From: an uncultured Bacteroidota bacterium | Lineage (GTDB): Bacteria; Bacteroidota; Bacteroidia; Flavobacteriales; Flavobacteriaceae | Length of the DNA: 64,000 nucleotides | Reading direction: 5' to 3' | Assembly (NCBI GenBank): GCA_902515395.1 | Contig: CABXUL010000003.1 | Span: forward strand, 1-64,000 | In this document: piece after piece, positions 1-9,497 of the stretch | Position numbering within the stretch: position 1 is the stretch's first letter | How the letters are laid out: the number at the start of each line of letters is the position of its first letter | Position numbers and translations under genes: made by a program | Notes under the pieces: model-generated | What the model was told of the DNA's origin: nothing | The model's input: only the letters and a program-made list of their open reading frames with translations | The model's database searches: none

Positions 1-527
1 CAGAATTATCCCAGGCGATTAGCTACGATGAAAATGGAAAAATTAAACCTTGTTGTGGAGGAACTACACAGGGAGTTCAGGATATTGACATATATCTTTC
101 AGAAAAAAAATGGGATATTATTCATTTTAATTTTGGATTGCATGATATTAAACATATTGATCCCATTACAGGAAAAAACAGTAAAAATTTAAGTCATCCT
201 CATCAAGCTTCACCTGAACAGTATGAGAAAAATCTCATTGAAATAGTTGAAAAATTAAAACGCACTGGTGCTAAACTTATTTTCGCTACCACCACTCCTT
301 ACCCTGATAAATTAGGAAAACAGATGCGATCGCCTGGAATGCCAAAGGTATATAATGAAGTCGCACTTAGAGTAATGAATAATAATGGTATAGAAATAAA
401 TGATTTATATGGATTGGTTTTACCAAGGATGGAAGAGTTACAAAGGCCAAATAATGTGCATTTTTTAGAAAAAGGCAGTGAAGTTTTAGCGGAGCATATC
501 ACAAAACTTTTAATACAAAAATTTTAA
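1..527 (+). CDS. SGNH/GDSL hydrolase, C-terminal part (5' end outside window)
   Basis: The reading frame is open from the first bases of the window to the TAA at 525-527, so the ATG at 138 in the ORF track is internal and the gene begins upstream. The segment FNFGLHD resembles block III of SGNH hydrolases (GxND) with His in place of Asn, and NNVHF near the C-terminus resembles block V, which carries the catalytic His. The block I Ser would lie outside the window. The family includes esterases and carbohydrate deacetylases; the substrate cannot be told from this fragment. Confidence 0.7.
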   Translation, partial: ELSQAISYDENGKIKPCCGGTTQGVQDIDIYLSEKKWDIIHFNFGLHDIKHIDPITGKNSKNLSHPHQASPEQYEKNLIEIVEKLKRTGAKLIFATTTPYPDKLGKQMRSPGMPKVYNEVALRVMNNNGIEINDLYGLVLPRMEELQRPNNVHFLEKGSEVLAEHITKLLIQKF

Positions 528-568
528 TTTTACTCGATAAAGATGGTCATCTTTGCCAAAACTTTATT

Positions 569-1414
569 TTGAAAAGCCAAAAGGCCGTATTTTATATGGT
601 GCTCAGCACCTTGTTTTTTGCTATAATGAGTACCATAGTCAAATACCTTTCCGACTTTGGATCTTTTCAACTGGTATTTTTTCGGTCCTTAGGTACCCTT
701 ATTTTCAGTACAAGTTTTCTTATTTACAGTAAAATCCCATTTTGGGGAAATCAAAAAAAACTATTAATTTTTAGGGGTTTAACCGGGGCTAGTTCCATGA
801 TATTATTCTTTATGGCGCTCCATTTTATGACATTAGGCTCTGCAGTTACATTACGTTATACTGCTCCCATTTTTGTTGCCCTCTTGTCGGTATTATTTTT
901 GAGCGAAAAAATAAAATTCATTCAGTGGGTTTGTTTTGGTATCTCATTTTTTGGAGTAATTATGGTAAAAGGATTTGATGCCACAGTTGATTTTTTTGGA
1001 TTGGGAATTATTCTGTTTTCATCACTTACCTCGGCTATTACCTATATACTTATCTCTAAAATAGGCACCAAAGATCACTATATGGTCATTATCAATTACT
1101 TTATGTTGTCTGCCACTTTAATTGGTGCATTAGGGAGTTTGTTTGAGTGGAAAAATCCTGAGGGCGAAGAATGGTTTTATTTTCTATTATTGGGGATAAC
1201 AGGTTTAATCGCTCAAATTTTAATGACTAAGGCTTTTCAGATTGGTCCAGCATATAATATTGCCCCCTACAAGTTTGTTGAAGTAATATTCTCACTATCA
1301 TTTGGAGTTTTAATCTTTATGGATATTTATACTTTCTATAGCCTATTAGGTATGGGAATGATCATCTTAGGATTGTTACTCAATGGAGTTTTTAAAAAAA
1401 AGAACACCGTTTAA
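569..1414 (+). CDS. EamA/DMT-superfamily transporter
   Basis: A 281-residue polytopic membrane protein with about ten hydrophobic segments arranged as two EamA repeats (roughly residues 8-135 and 145-270), the normal size for drug/metabolite transporters. The second half has the typical sequence GPAYNIAPYKFVEVIFSLSFG. The start is TTG at 569; the first ATG in frame is at 596, which would cut into transmembrane segment 1, so TTG is preferred. It lies 41 nt after the SGNH hydrolase on the same strand and could be co-transcribed with it. The substrate is unknown. Confidence 0.85.
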   Translation: MKSQKAVFYMVLSTLFFAIMSTIVKYLSDFGSFQLVFFRSLGTLIFSTSFLIYSKIPFWGNQKKLLIFRGLTGASSMILFFMALHFMTLGSAVTLRYTAPIFVALLSVLFLSEKIKFIQWVCFGISFFGVIMVKGFDATVDFFGLGIILFSSLTSAITYILISKIGTKDHYMVIINYFMLSATLIGALGSLFEWKNPEGEEWFYFLLLGITGLIAQILMTKAFQIGPAYNIAPYKFVEVIFSLSFGVLIFMDIYTFYSLLGMGMIILGLLLNGVFKKKNTV

Positions 1415-1518
1415 CAAGCAGATAAATAAGACTAAGGAGTTTTATCTAGCCTTTAACCTAAAAGTCTATAGTATTACGCTCAATATTTTTTTTTAAATTC
1501 ACTTAAAAATTATTTATT

Positions 1519-2028
1519 ATGAAAAGATTAAAAATATTATCATTAGCTCTAGTAGTAGGGTTGCTTTTTTCATGTCAGCCTGCAGTTCAATCTGAACCAG
1601 AAGTTGATTTAACTACTTACAATCTGAATCTTGCTACTGCTCAGAAATTCTTCGCCACATTCTCTTCTGAAGATCTTGAGGTTCAAAAACCACTGTTGTG
1701 TCCTGGAGTTACTCACTATGCGCCATTTTTAGGCAGTGAACCTGCCAAAATGGATGCCATGCTTGCAAATAGCAAAGGATGGATGGATAATTTCGACGAT
1801 ATTTATTATGGAGATTCAAAGTGGTTTCCTGGAACTGACGAATCAGGAAAACCAAATGGATCTGTAATGACATCTGGAAGTTGGACTGCTACAAGTGTTG
1901 CAACAGGAAATGTTGTTACAGTAAGTGCATTTCATACATTTGTTTTCAATGCTAAAAATCAAATCCACGAGGTAAGAGATTATTTCGATGCAACAGGAGT
2001 TATGGCTGCTGCAATGAAAGTTGATTAA
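1519..2028 (+). CDS. Lipoprotein with NTF2/SnoaL-like fold
   Basis: A 169-residue protein with a type II signal peptide (MKRLKILSLALVVGLLFSC, lipobox Cys at 19). The rest resembles small SnoaL/NTF2-like cone domains: an N-terminal helix (TAQKFFATFSSEDLE) and a later strand region (VSAFHTFVFNAKNQIHEVRDYFD) ending in the DYFD motif common in this fold. The function is unknown; such proteins often bind small ligands. It stands alone and is followed directly by a strong terminator. Confidence 0.65.
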   Translation: MKRLKILSLALVVGLLFSCQPAVQSEPEVDLTTYNLNLATAQKFFATFSSEDLEVQKPLLCPGVTHYAPFLGSEPAKMDAMLANSKGWMDNFDDIYYGDSKWFPGTDESGKPNGSVMTSGSWTATSVATGNVVTVSAFHTFVFNAKNQIHEVRDYFDATGVMAAAMKVD

Positions 2029-2060
2029 TTAAATAATTATCTTTTAAATTCTAATACAAA

Positions 2061-2089
2061 AGCTCTCCCAAAAAGGAGGGCTTTTTTTA
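2061..2089 (+). terminator. Intrinsic terminator after the NTF2-like lipoprotein gene
   Basis: AGCTCTCC and GGAGGGCT form an 8-bp stem (one G:T pair) around an A-rich loop, followed by seven T. It lies between two convergent genes. On the minus strand the hairpin is followed only by TTTT, so it is stronger in the plus direction. Confidence 0.8.
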
Positions 2090-2100
2090 TTGGACTAGTA

Positions 2101-5100
2101 CTAATAGTTTATATATAGCCAGCCCCTCTCAATGAAGTTAATTTGAGCTATCTCAACTACATAATAATACGATCCTGCAGGTAAGTAATCAGATGTCCCC
2201 ATGAAAGTTCCTGCCCAATCATTTTGATAACCAGTTTTCTCGAAAACAATTTGTCCATTTCGATTATACACATATACTCGGGAGTTTGGATATTTTTCGA
2301 TATTAATTATTTCCCATTTAGACTCAGGACCATAAACCGATGGAGTTATTAAAGAGGAAACTTTAACCTGATCCTCTGGAAGTGGACACCCAATACACAT
2401 TGGGAAGTCAGGATCGCAATAATTCCCCACCCCATCGTAATCATCATCAGCTTGGTCAGGATTTGCAACATTTGGACAGTTATCATCAATATCAGGAATG
2501 CCGTCATTATCCGTATCTCGGGCTTTTACAATAAATGGAGAAGATATTGATGCTGACTCATAAAAAGTTGTGCCTTCAATCATTGCAGTTATATTACATG
2601 AACCAACTCCAACTATGATAATTGTTGTGCCAGATACAATAGCCACTTTAGGGTTATCACTAATATAAGTTATGTTTCCAGGTCTTGATGTTGTGGGGGG
2701 AGTAATTTCAAAGTCGTTGTCATATTCAAATTTTTCAGGTACATTGAAATTAGAGAGCTCAGTAGTTCCCTGAATCACATTAATTATCCTATTTGCAGAG
2801 GTAGGATTATAAAATTCATTTCCACTTTGAGAGGCACTTATTATCACTTCACCTAAATCAGTTAGAGAAAGCTTATTATCAGTTAAATTACTCGAACCAC
2901 TATCACTTTTAGAAATATTTACAGTAAGATTTGAATCTGAGGAGGCGTTGATTGTTAATTCTAAATTATCACTATACCGAACCTCTAATGGAGGCTCAGG
3001 ACTAAAACTTATATTTTGGTTTAATTTAACTATATCAAGATAGGCATTGTGAGTTGCAACTTCATAATTAGGATGATCATTTGCAACTGTAAAATAAGTG
3101 ATTGATACAATCCCTGTTTGACTATTTGTAACTAAGCTGTAATTTCCTAGACTTCCTGAAATTGTTGCAGCTGAGCCTTCAGCTACCTCAATGTATACAG
3201 GAGCACCTGATGTCGAGGTTGCAGATATTGGAATTGAGGTAAAATCCTTTAAGGGCTTTTCAATCGGTAAATCAGATGGTATTATTACCTGACTAGATTT
3301 GCGAACAGTCAAATAAACTGAAACTCTCTTAAACTCATATTTATCTGATTCTTCAAAATCAGCATAAAGGGCAATCCTTCCATGGTGATTTAAATCAACT
3401 ATTCTTCCGTCAACACTTGCAACACTTCTATTTGATGATCTATATTTGATTACTCCATCAAAGTCAGCATTATATGTAGGCACTATTAATTCAAACTGCC
3501 CGATGGTAATTACCTTGGTGAGAATAGAATTATACCAAGAAACATCAAGTGATCCTTTGTTGATGGTTAGTGTAGCAGATGCAGATCCTGCAAGGTATAG
3601 GTTTGTCTCTGGAAGACTAGCTGTTATAATTGTACTACCTCCTTTAATTATTGAAACATTATCGCTGCTAATATTTACTAGGGAGCCGTCTACTACAGAA
3701 TAGGAAAATACAGCTCCATCATAAGATTGAGCATCAAGAGAAAAATCTTGGTCACCAAAACTTCTGGTTACATTCTCAAATACAATTTGAGGAGTCCCCT
3801 TATTAATCTTTAATGTAGTCTGAGCGGTAATTCCGTTATAATTTTCCGAGGGTGCTATACTCACTGAGACTGTAGTTTCGCCAACACCCTCTATTTTTAA
3901 ATTTGTACCATCTGAGGTAGAGGCAATATTTGTGTCAGAGATAGTGAATGTTTTCGTCCCATCACTGTTGGAGTTAACAATTGGAGTAAATTCCTCATCT
4001 CCATAATTTTTTGTTATTTCTGTAAAATCTATTGTCGGGGTTCCTTTATTAATGGTCAGATTTATAACCTTTGAAATAGGATTATAATAGTCATCAGGAA
4101 TATGAGAAACGGTAATACTTGTGCTACCTGCTTTTAGTACATTTAAAATATTACCAGTTATACTGGCTTTGGTTCCATCTGCAATTGTGTAAGTAAAATT
4201 GGAAGTAGTATTGCTATATGATGCGCTAAGGGTGTGTTCAAGGTCATCTTCAAAAGTTAATTCAATATGATCTGCATCAATATTAATGTCTTTTTTATTG
4301 ATTGTTAATGTCATATTTCCACTACCAAAAATACACTCACCGTCGTTTTGACTTGCGGTTACTGTAGTAATTCCAGGTTTTACGATTGAAATCTCACCAG
4401 TTGATGGGTTTATTGTAGCAATTGAATTATCAGCAATTGAGTAGGTTATTGGAATTGCCTGATTAGATGTAGCTGTTACCGGAGAAATTGGATCTTCAAA
4501 AGTTCTAGTTTCATTGTCAAAAGAAATTACTACAGAACCATCTACACATGCTTGACCCCACAATGGCACGAATGCTGGATTAGCATTTAATTCAGGGCTA
4601 TTAAAAACAGTATTGTTTGTAAAATTCTCAACACACCAATTAGAAATATCATGATTAAAATCAGACATGTGAAACATATAATAAAAATTAGTTACGTTGG
4701 ACACGTCCCAACATTTTAAAGATACTCCTCCATTATTAAAAACGTCGGCCCTATCAAACATAAGGGCCATATCAGTTACTTTTGAAACATCCCAGTCGGA
4801 TAGATCTTGATTAAATTTTTCTGCAGCTTTAAACATCCCTTCCATGTTTATGACATTACTAACATCCCAATCCCCTATATCTTGATTGAAATCACGTCTA
4901 CTATTTCTACCATCTCCACTATATGTACCAAACATGCCTCTCATGTTTCTAACTTTAGACACATCCCAATTATTCAATGGCTGATTAAAATTACTATAGT
5001 AATTATTTCTTGCATGAAACATTAATTCCATGTCTGTAACATTAGATACATCCCAATCATTTAATGGTTGGTTAAAATCTCTTGCATTACTAAACATCCT

Positions 5101-5424
5101 TGCCATATTAGTAACATTTGATGTATCCCAATGAGATATATCTGAGTTGAAAAAAATATTAAATTCAAATAGAGCAGTCATGTTGGTTACCCGGGTAGTT
5201 ACAATATTATAATTATTAGTAGGATTATCAACTTGAGCTTCAATCGTGGCATTATCAACAACCATATAATTCGTTCCATCCAATTCATAACTTTGCCCGG
5301 TGACAGCTGTTGGTGCGGCAATTATTGTGACACCGTTTCCAGCTCTGTATATCTGTTGTGCATAGCCAAGTGTGCTAATTAAAAACAACAAACCGATATA
5401 AAATATATTTCTAATTTTCATCAT
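2101..5424 (-). CDS. Large surface adhesin: BspA-type repeats, Ig-like repeats, TSP3, T9SS type B sorting domain
   Basis: A 1107-residue secreted protein with signal peptide (residues 1-22). Residues about 95-290 hold seven BspA/DUF285 repeats of the form FNQPLNNWDVSNVTDMxxMF. Then come about eight Ig-like (Big_2-like) units of roughly 80 residues, several ending in LTINKGTP. TSP3 calcium-binding repeats (DTDNDGIPDIDDNCP, about 957-995) follow, and the last 90 residues match the gliding-motility-type (type B) T9SS sorting domain (YPNSRVYVYNRNGQIVFEK). It is predicted to be exported by T9SS and anchored at the cell surface. Its start overlaps the end of the PorP/SprF gene by 14 nt. A role in adhesion is inferred. 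Confidence 0.9.
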   Translation of the reverse strand: MMKIRNIFYIGLLFLISTLGYAQQIYRAGNGVTIIAAPTAVTGQSYELDGTNYMVVDNATIEAQVDNPTNNYNIVTTRVTNMTALFEFNIFFNSDISHWDTSNVTNMARMFSNARDFNQPLNDWDVSNVTDMELMFHARNNYYSNFNQPLNNWDVSKVRNMRGMFGTYSGDGRNSRRDFNQDIGDWDVSNVINMEGMFKAAEKFNQDLSDWDVSKVTDMALMFDRADVFNNGGVSLKCWDVSNVTNFYYMFHMSDFNHDISNWCVENFTNNTVFNSPELNANPAFVPLWGQACVDGSVVISFDNETRTFEDPISPVTATSNQAIPITYSIADNSIATINPSTGEISIVKPGITTVTASQNDGECIFGSGNMTLTINKKDINIDADHIELTFEDDLEHTLSASYSNTTSNFTYTIADGTKASITGNILNVLKAGSTSITVSHIPDDYYNPISKVINLTINKGTPTIDFTEITKNYGDEEFTPIVNSNSDGTKTFTISDTNIASTSDGTNLKIEGVGETTVSVSIAPSENYNGITAQTTLKINKGTPQIVFENVTRSFGDQDFSLDAQSYDGAVFSYSVVDGSLVNISSDNVSIIKGGSTIITASLPETNLYLAGSASATLTINKGSLDVSWYNSILTKVITIGQFELIVPTYNADFDGVIKYRSSNRSVASVDGRIVDLNHHGRIALYADFEESDKYEFKRVSVYLTVRKSSQVIIPSDLPIEKPLKDFTSIPISATSTSGAPVYIEVAEGSAATISGSLGNYSLVTNSQTGIVSITYFTVANDHPNYEVATHNAYLDIVKLNQNISFSPEPPLEVRYSDNLELTINASSDSNLTVNISKSDSGSSNLTDNKLSLTDLGEVIISASQSGNEFYNPTSANRIINVIQGTTELSNFNVPEKFEYDNDFEITPPTTSRPGNITYISDNPKVAIVSGTTIIIVGVGSCNITAMIEGTTFYESASISSPFIVKARDTDNDGIPDIDDNCPNVANPDQADDDYDGVGNYCDPDFPMCIGCPLPEDQVKVSSLITPSVYGPESKWEIINIEKYPNSRVYVYNRNGQIVFEKTGYQNDWAGTFMGTSDYLPAGSYYYVVEIAQINFIERGWLYINY

Positions 5425-6337
5425 TTATTGTTTTTTGGTTTTTGCTACCGGAATTTGAAATAATCTTTTCTTTCAAATCAATCCTTATCATAAACTCATG
5501 GGTAGAGCTGTCAATTGAAATGTCATCACTTCCAGATGGAAATTCATATCCATAGCCAAGATGAAGACCCTTGTTTGTCTTAATCTTAAAAAATCCACCA
5601 AGTGTATTATTATTGGTGAAAATTCCACCAAGGCTTAGTCTTTTATTATAATCTACCTCAACGATACCATTTAATAAGTCAGGTCCCACTCTAAAAGACC
5701 TGTATGAGATAGTTGGTTTTATATCAATTTTGTCAGATAGGTTTAAGTTATATCCTCCACTTAAATGAAGTTGAGTGAAGTCTCTATTTGTCATTGCCCA
5801 CTCTTCATTATATCCTAATTTATTTATTAGCCCTGGGATTGCTCCACCAACAAAAAATTTATCTGAAACGTATGTAAATCCTATCCCTAAAATGGGAGAG
5901 AAATAATTTTCAAGCGTGGCTAAAGATGTATTGGCATAGGTGTATGATCTAGATATTTTATTTGCATTTATATTATTTAAAAGTGCACCTGCTTTAAGAC
6001 CTAGGTAAACACTGCTATTATCTGTTACTTGAAGCTTATAACTATAATCAATGGTTGCAAATGTTTTGTTCTCTACATATACCCTATCATTTTGCACAGT
6101 GAAACCCAAGGTTGCATTTTTTTTCTGTGGAAGATGTAATATCAAAAAATTTGTAATTGGTGCATCTTCAACTCCAACCCATTGCATCCTGGAATTAAGA
6201 TTAACTGCTGGTCCTTCTATGCCAGTGTAAGCAGGATTAAATACACTGAAATTATACCTATTGAATATTACACTTGACTCTTGTGAGAGCAAGGGAAAGG
6301 TCCAGATTATAAATATTATAAAAAATATTTTTCGCAA
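5411..6337 (-). CDS. PorP/SprF family type IX secretion outer-membrane protein
   Basis: A 308-residue protein with signal peptide (MRKIFFIIFIIWTFPLLSQ) and the family signature near the N-terminus: FNRYNFSVFNPAYTGIEG, then SRMQWVGVEDAP. The remainder alternates as expected for an outer-membrane beta-barrel. SprF-like proteins assist secretion of partner type B CTD adhesins, as SprF does for SprB in Flavobacterium. The gene sits 14 nt downstream of the lipoprotein gene and overlaps the adhesin gene, so the adhesin encoded next is the likely client. Confidence 0.92.
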   Translation of the reverse strand: MRKIFFIIFIIWTFPLLSQESSVIFNRYNFSVFNPAYTGIEGPAVNLNSRMQWVGVEDAPITNFLILHLPQKKNATLGFTVQNDRVYVENKTFATIDYSYKLQVTDNSSVYLGLKAGALLNNINANKISRSYTYANTSLATLENYFSPILGIGFTYVSDKFFVGGAIPGLINKLGYNEEWAMTNRDFTQLHLSGGYNLNLSDKIDIKPTISYRSFRVGPDLLNGIVEVDYNKRLSLGGIFTNNNTLGGFFKIKTNKGLHLGYGYEFPSGSDDISIDSSTHEFMIRIDLKEKIISNSGSKNQKTINDEN

Positions 6338-6351
6338 AGTCTGTGATTTAG

Positions 6352-8133
6352 TTATCTGATGAATAGGCCATAAACCTCACCGATATTATGATGATCAAGC
6401 ACGTGAGGCGTACCGTCTATCCATATACATGGATATCCTGTATCATGATTTTTGTCTGGTTGTCCATCATAATCCCAGTCATCAGGGGTTCCGTCATTAT
6501 TTCTATCCATGGTAAACCCGTTTAAATAACCAATAATTACAATTTTTCCATCAACAATTTGAATATCCTTTGCTGTTCCCTCATCAAGCATGACTCCGTT
6601 CACAACTGCGCCAGGGAGGATGTTTATGCTTCTATTTTTCCAATATACAGGCTTTTGAATAAACTCTATATCAACATCATTTCCAACCCATTCACCATAA
6701 ATCATTTTTTCTGCCTGACCTGCACTGTAAACATTTCCATTTTGATCGACTGTGGCACCCCAAGCAAATGTATTCTCCCATCCTCCAGTCCTTTGATTTA
6801 TCGTCAAACCAGGTTTAAAATGAACAGCACTGGTATAATTTGCTTCGGCATATGAATAATCCCCGCAAAACCTTAATTGGTTAGTTCCAGAATGAATCTC
6901 AACATCCTCAATTGTGGCCTCTGGTTCATTTATATTTCTCCCAGATGGAAGATTTAGAGTACTTCTTTGAGTATTTATCCAATACGTAGGAATGTTTCCG
7001 TGGGAACCTGCAGGTTGTGACCATCCTGCAGTCACAACATCTCCATTGGGTTTGACCAACAAACCGTTAGTAGCACTGTCTCCTGGAGCAGAATTGTCAT
7101 ATTTTACTCCATTTTCCCAGTGGCAAGAATACGGCTTGTTTTGATTACCGGTCCAATGTCCACCAACGTAAACCTTATTATCATGTACAACTATATCATT
7201 AGTCTCAGGCTCATTACCGGGAAGATTAAATTGTTGTACATTTTGACCATCGATTACCCAATAACTGGCAGAAGATCCATAAACAAAACCACTAGCATAA
7301 ATTTTACCACCACTAACAGTTATACCAGTTAGCTCACCATTGGGATTTAAAATATTTTTTTGGCCATTAACCCAATATGTTCCACCTTCAGTCTCAGACA
7401 TTCCAACAACATAAATATCTCTTCCAGGAATTTTCTGAGGACAATCATTACATATTGTTGGATCAGGGTCAGGATCAACGTTATCGTCGACAGTATCTAT
7501 TGTATCAGGAATATCATCATTATCGTCATCTGTATCTTGGTTATCTCCTGTTCCATCACCATCACTGTCTTGAGTCTCTCCTGGATCTTCTGGGAAAGCA
7601 TCTTGAGTATCAGGAGTTCCATCATTATCATCATCATTATCTAAATTATTGTTAACTCCGTCATTGTCTGTGTCCTCGTGTCCATGAAGATTTCCTTGAA
7701 TATTAGTTATAGAACTGTTTACCTGATCAATAACAGCATTTAGATCACTTACTTGGGTTAATAAATTATTTAACTCTCCTGTAAGGTCCCCTGTGGTTGT
7801 TATCATCTCACCAACATAATTATTTAATGTCCCTAAGTCTTGTTCAACATTATCAACTTCGCTAATTAAGTTAGAAAGTGACTCACCAGTTTGAGCGATC
7901 ACATCTTTATTTTCAGATACTTGTTCGGTCAAGTCATCCGTCAAGGTTTTAGTCAAGTTCTTTTGTTCGACAATCTCCTCTGTTAAGGAAGTAACTCTGG
8001 TCATTAAACTATCAATTTGGCCTCTTAGGCCTAAATTATCAAATTGTAAATCATCAATTGTCTCACAGCTATTTGAAAAATAAACAGAAACAATTAAAAA
8101 ACAATAAATAAATGAGTGAATAAATTTTTTCAT
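6352..8133 (-). CDS. Lipoprotein with coiled coil, TSP3 repeats and propeller-like repeats
   Basis: The ORF track starts at 8193, but the Met at codon 21 (8133) begins a clear type II signal peptide (MKKFIHSFIYCFLIV...SNSC), so I start there (593 aa). This also removes the overlap with the divergent OmpA gene. After the lipid Cys comes a heptad-rich coiled coil (about 100 residues of Thr/Leu/Asn/Glu-rich sequence), then Asp-rich TSP3 calcium-binding repeats (DNDDDNDGTPDTQDAF), then about six repeats of the type KVYVGG...YWxNG, suggesting a beta-propeller. No T9SS sorting domain is visible. It is the first gene of the operon with porP/sprF and the adhesin. Function unknown; a surface-exposed stalk-plus-head structure is inferred. 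Confidence 0.75.
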   Translation of the reverse strand: MKKFIHSFIYCFLIVSVYFSNSCETIDDLQFDNLGLRGQIDSLMTRVTSLTEEIVEQKNLTKTLTDDLTEQVSENKDVIAQTGESLSNLISEVDNVEQDLGTLNNYVGEMITTTGDLTGELNNLLTQVSDLNAVIDQVNSSITNIQGNLHGHEDTDNDGVNNNLDNDDDNDGTPDTQDAFPEDPGETQDSDGDGTGDNQDTDDDNDDIPDTIDTVDDNVDPDPDPTICNDCPQKIPGRDIYVVGMSETEGGTYWVNGQKNILNPNGELTGITVSGGKIYASGFVYGSSASYWVIDGQNVQQFNLPGNEPETNDIVVHDNKVYVGGHWTGNQNKPYSCHWENGVKYDNSAPGDSATNGLLVKPNGDVVTAGWSQPAGSHGNIPTYWINTQRSTLNLPSGRNINEPEATIEDVEIHSGTNQLRFCGDYSYAEANYTSAVHFKPGLTINQRTGGWENTFAWGATVDQNGNVYSAGQAEKMIYGEWVGNDVDIEFIQKPVYWKNRSINILPGAVVNGVMLDEGTAKDIQIVDGKIVIIGYLNGFTMDRNNDGTPDDWDYDGQPDKNHDTGYPCIWIDGTPHVLDHHNIGEVYGLFIR

Positions 8134-8146
8134 ATTTTTAGGCAAT

Positions 8147-9406
8147 ATGTTTACAATTAGGTATTTGGCGGCTAATTTATTGATTTTTTTCATATATCAA
8201 AGCGCCTTGTCCCAAAACCTGAATTCTCAGTGGAATATATTTATTGGTGGTAATTCTGTAGACTTATTCCCAGCTGGTGCAGGTAAAGACGCACCCTATT
8301 ACCCACAAGGAGAAGTTTTTGAAGATTTTTTAAATGTTGGAGATCACTGGAATTCAAGTGGTAGGTCAGTTTCTATATCTAAATCATTTTTTAGAACATT
8401 CGCCCTTGGTATTAATGTATCAGTTAATAATATTACTAAAATTGAGGGTTACAACAACATTGACTACCCTTACTATGCTGGGGAGGTATTTGCCAAAAAA
8501 ACCTTTAGAACAAAGAAAAAGTTACAGCCATATCTGAAGGTTGGTTATGGCATTTCAGGAATAGATAGAGGTATTTTTGGTGATACAATAAGTTTTAGTC
8601 AGTATTTTTCAAGGACAATTTCTCCTGGAATAGGAATTCAAATTAAACTCACAAAAAATATAGGTATTGAATTACAGTCCTCATTCCAAAATGCAGTTGA
8701 TTTTAAGGGAATCAAACATTTTAGGCATCAAGCTGGAATATATTTAGCTGCTGGAAATAGAGACAAAGATGATGATGGAGTTTTCAACAGAAAAGATAAA
8801 TGTCCAAAAATACCAGGTTCAGCTGAACTATTTGGATGTCCTGACTCGGATGATGATGGGGTAGCTGATCCGGACGACAATTGTCCGAATGAAATTGGGA
8901 CCATTGAAAACAATGGGTGTCCAGAAAAAATAGAAGAATTAGAGCAAACCCAAATTTTAACCGATCAATCCAGTAGCTCAATCTCAGACAAAATCTCGAC
9001 TACTTTGGAGGGTTCAATTGAAAGCTTAGTTGAAACAGAAAAAGATCTTGGGAATGATCAAGCTAGTGAAAGTGAACAAATTCTATCGATTTATTTCCCC
9101 GCAGACAGTTACAGAATTTTAGGAAGAAAAACTTATGATATTCTTGCAGATGTTAGAGATTATCTTACTTCTAAAATGGATAAGTACATAATACTTCAAG
9201 GTTATGCCTCAGGAGAGGGAGATGAAGAATATAACTTAGAATTGTCAAAATCTAGGGCCAATGCGGTAAAAGATTATTTAATATTCCTAGGTATTGAACC
9301 CGTTAGAATTGAGGTAAAAGCATTTGGGGCTAGTAGCTTTGTTAATGAACAAAGTTCAGAGAAAGAAAGATTATTTAATAGACGGGTTGAAATAATTTTT
9401 AGATAA
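8147..9406 (+). CDS. OmpA family protein with TSP3 repeats
   Basis: A 419-residue outer-membrane protein: signal peptide (1-22), an N-terminal beta-barrel of about 180 residues, TSP3 calcium-binding repeats (DKDDDGVFNRKDKCP, DSDDDGVADPDDNCP, about 204-260), a Ser/Glu-rich linker, and an OmpA/MotB peptidoglycan-binding domain (about 310-419) with NLELSKSRANAVKDYL and NRRVEI. It is divergent from the PorP/adhesin operon with only 13 nt between start codons. OmpA proteins are common partners in such T9SS cassettes and probably tie the surface assembly to the cell wall. Confidence 0.9.
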   Translation: MFTIRYLAANLLIFFIYQSALSQNLNSQWNIFIGGNSVDLFPAGAGKDAPYYPQGEVFEDFLNVGDHWNSSGRSVSISKSFFRTFALGINVSVNNITKIEGYNNIDYPYYAGEVFAKKTFRTKKKLQPYLKVGYGISGIDRGIFGDTISFSQYFSRTISPGIGIQIKLTKNIGIELQSSFQNAVDFKGIKHFRHQAGIYLAAGNRDKDDDGVFNRKDKCPKIPGSAELFGCPDSDDDGVADPDDNCPNEIGTIENNGCPEKIEELEQTQILTDQSSSSISDKISTTLEGSIESLVETEKDLGNDQASESEQILSIYFPADSYRILGRKTYDILADVRDYLTSKMDKYIILQGYASGEGDEEYNLELSKSRANAVKDYLIFLGIEPVRIEVKAFGASSFVNEQSSEKERLFNRRVEIIFR

Positions 9407-9436
9407 CTTCTAAAATGCTAAATAACTTTGGCGTTG

Positions 9437-9475
9437 AAAACCCTTAAAAATCTTTAAGAGGTTTTGTTCTTTTTT
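9437..9475 (+). terminator. Intrinsic terminator after the OmpA-like gene
   Basis: The arms AAAACC-TTAAA and TTTAA-GGTTTT form an imperfect hairpin with a small internal bulge, followed by TTCTTTTTT. It lies between the convergent OmpA-like and hydrolase genes. Confidence 0.6.
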
Positions 9476-9497
9476 AAAACTAACTATTAAAGTAACT

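Noticed and set aside
4807-5025. 72-aa Ile/Thr/Ser-rich plus-strand ORF
   Set aside because: Antisense to the BspA/DUF285 repeats of the adhesin, with repeats reflected in the composition.
2101-5424. Tandem repeats in the adhesin gene as a CRISPR-like or DNA repeat array
   Set aside because: The repeats are at protein level (BspA and Ig-like units) with diverged nucleotide sequence and an intact frame; no regular spacers.
7360-7655. Two plus-strand ORFs rich in Ile, His and Tyr
   Set aside because: They are antisense to the Asp-rich TSP3 repeats of the lipoprotein; GAT/GAC repeats read backwards give ATC/ATT/CAT codons, which explains the composition.
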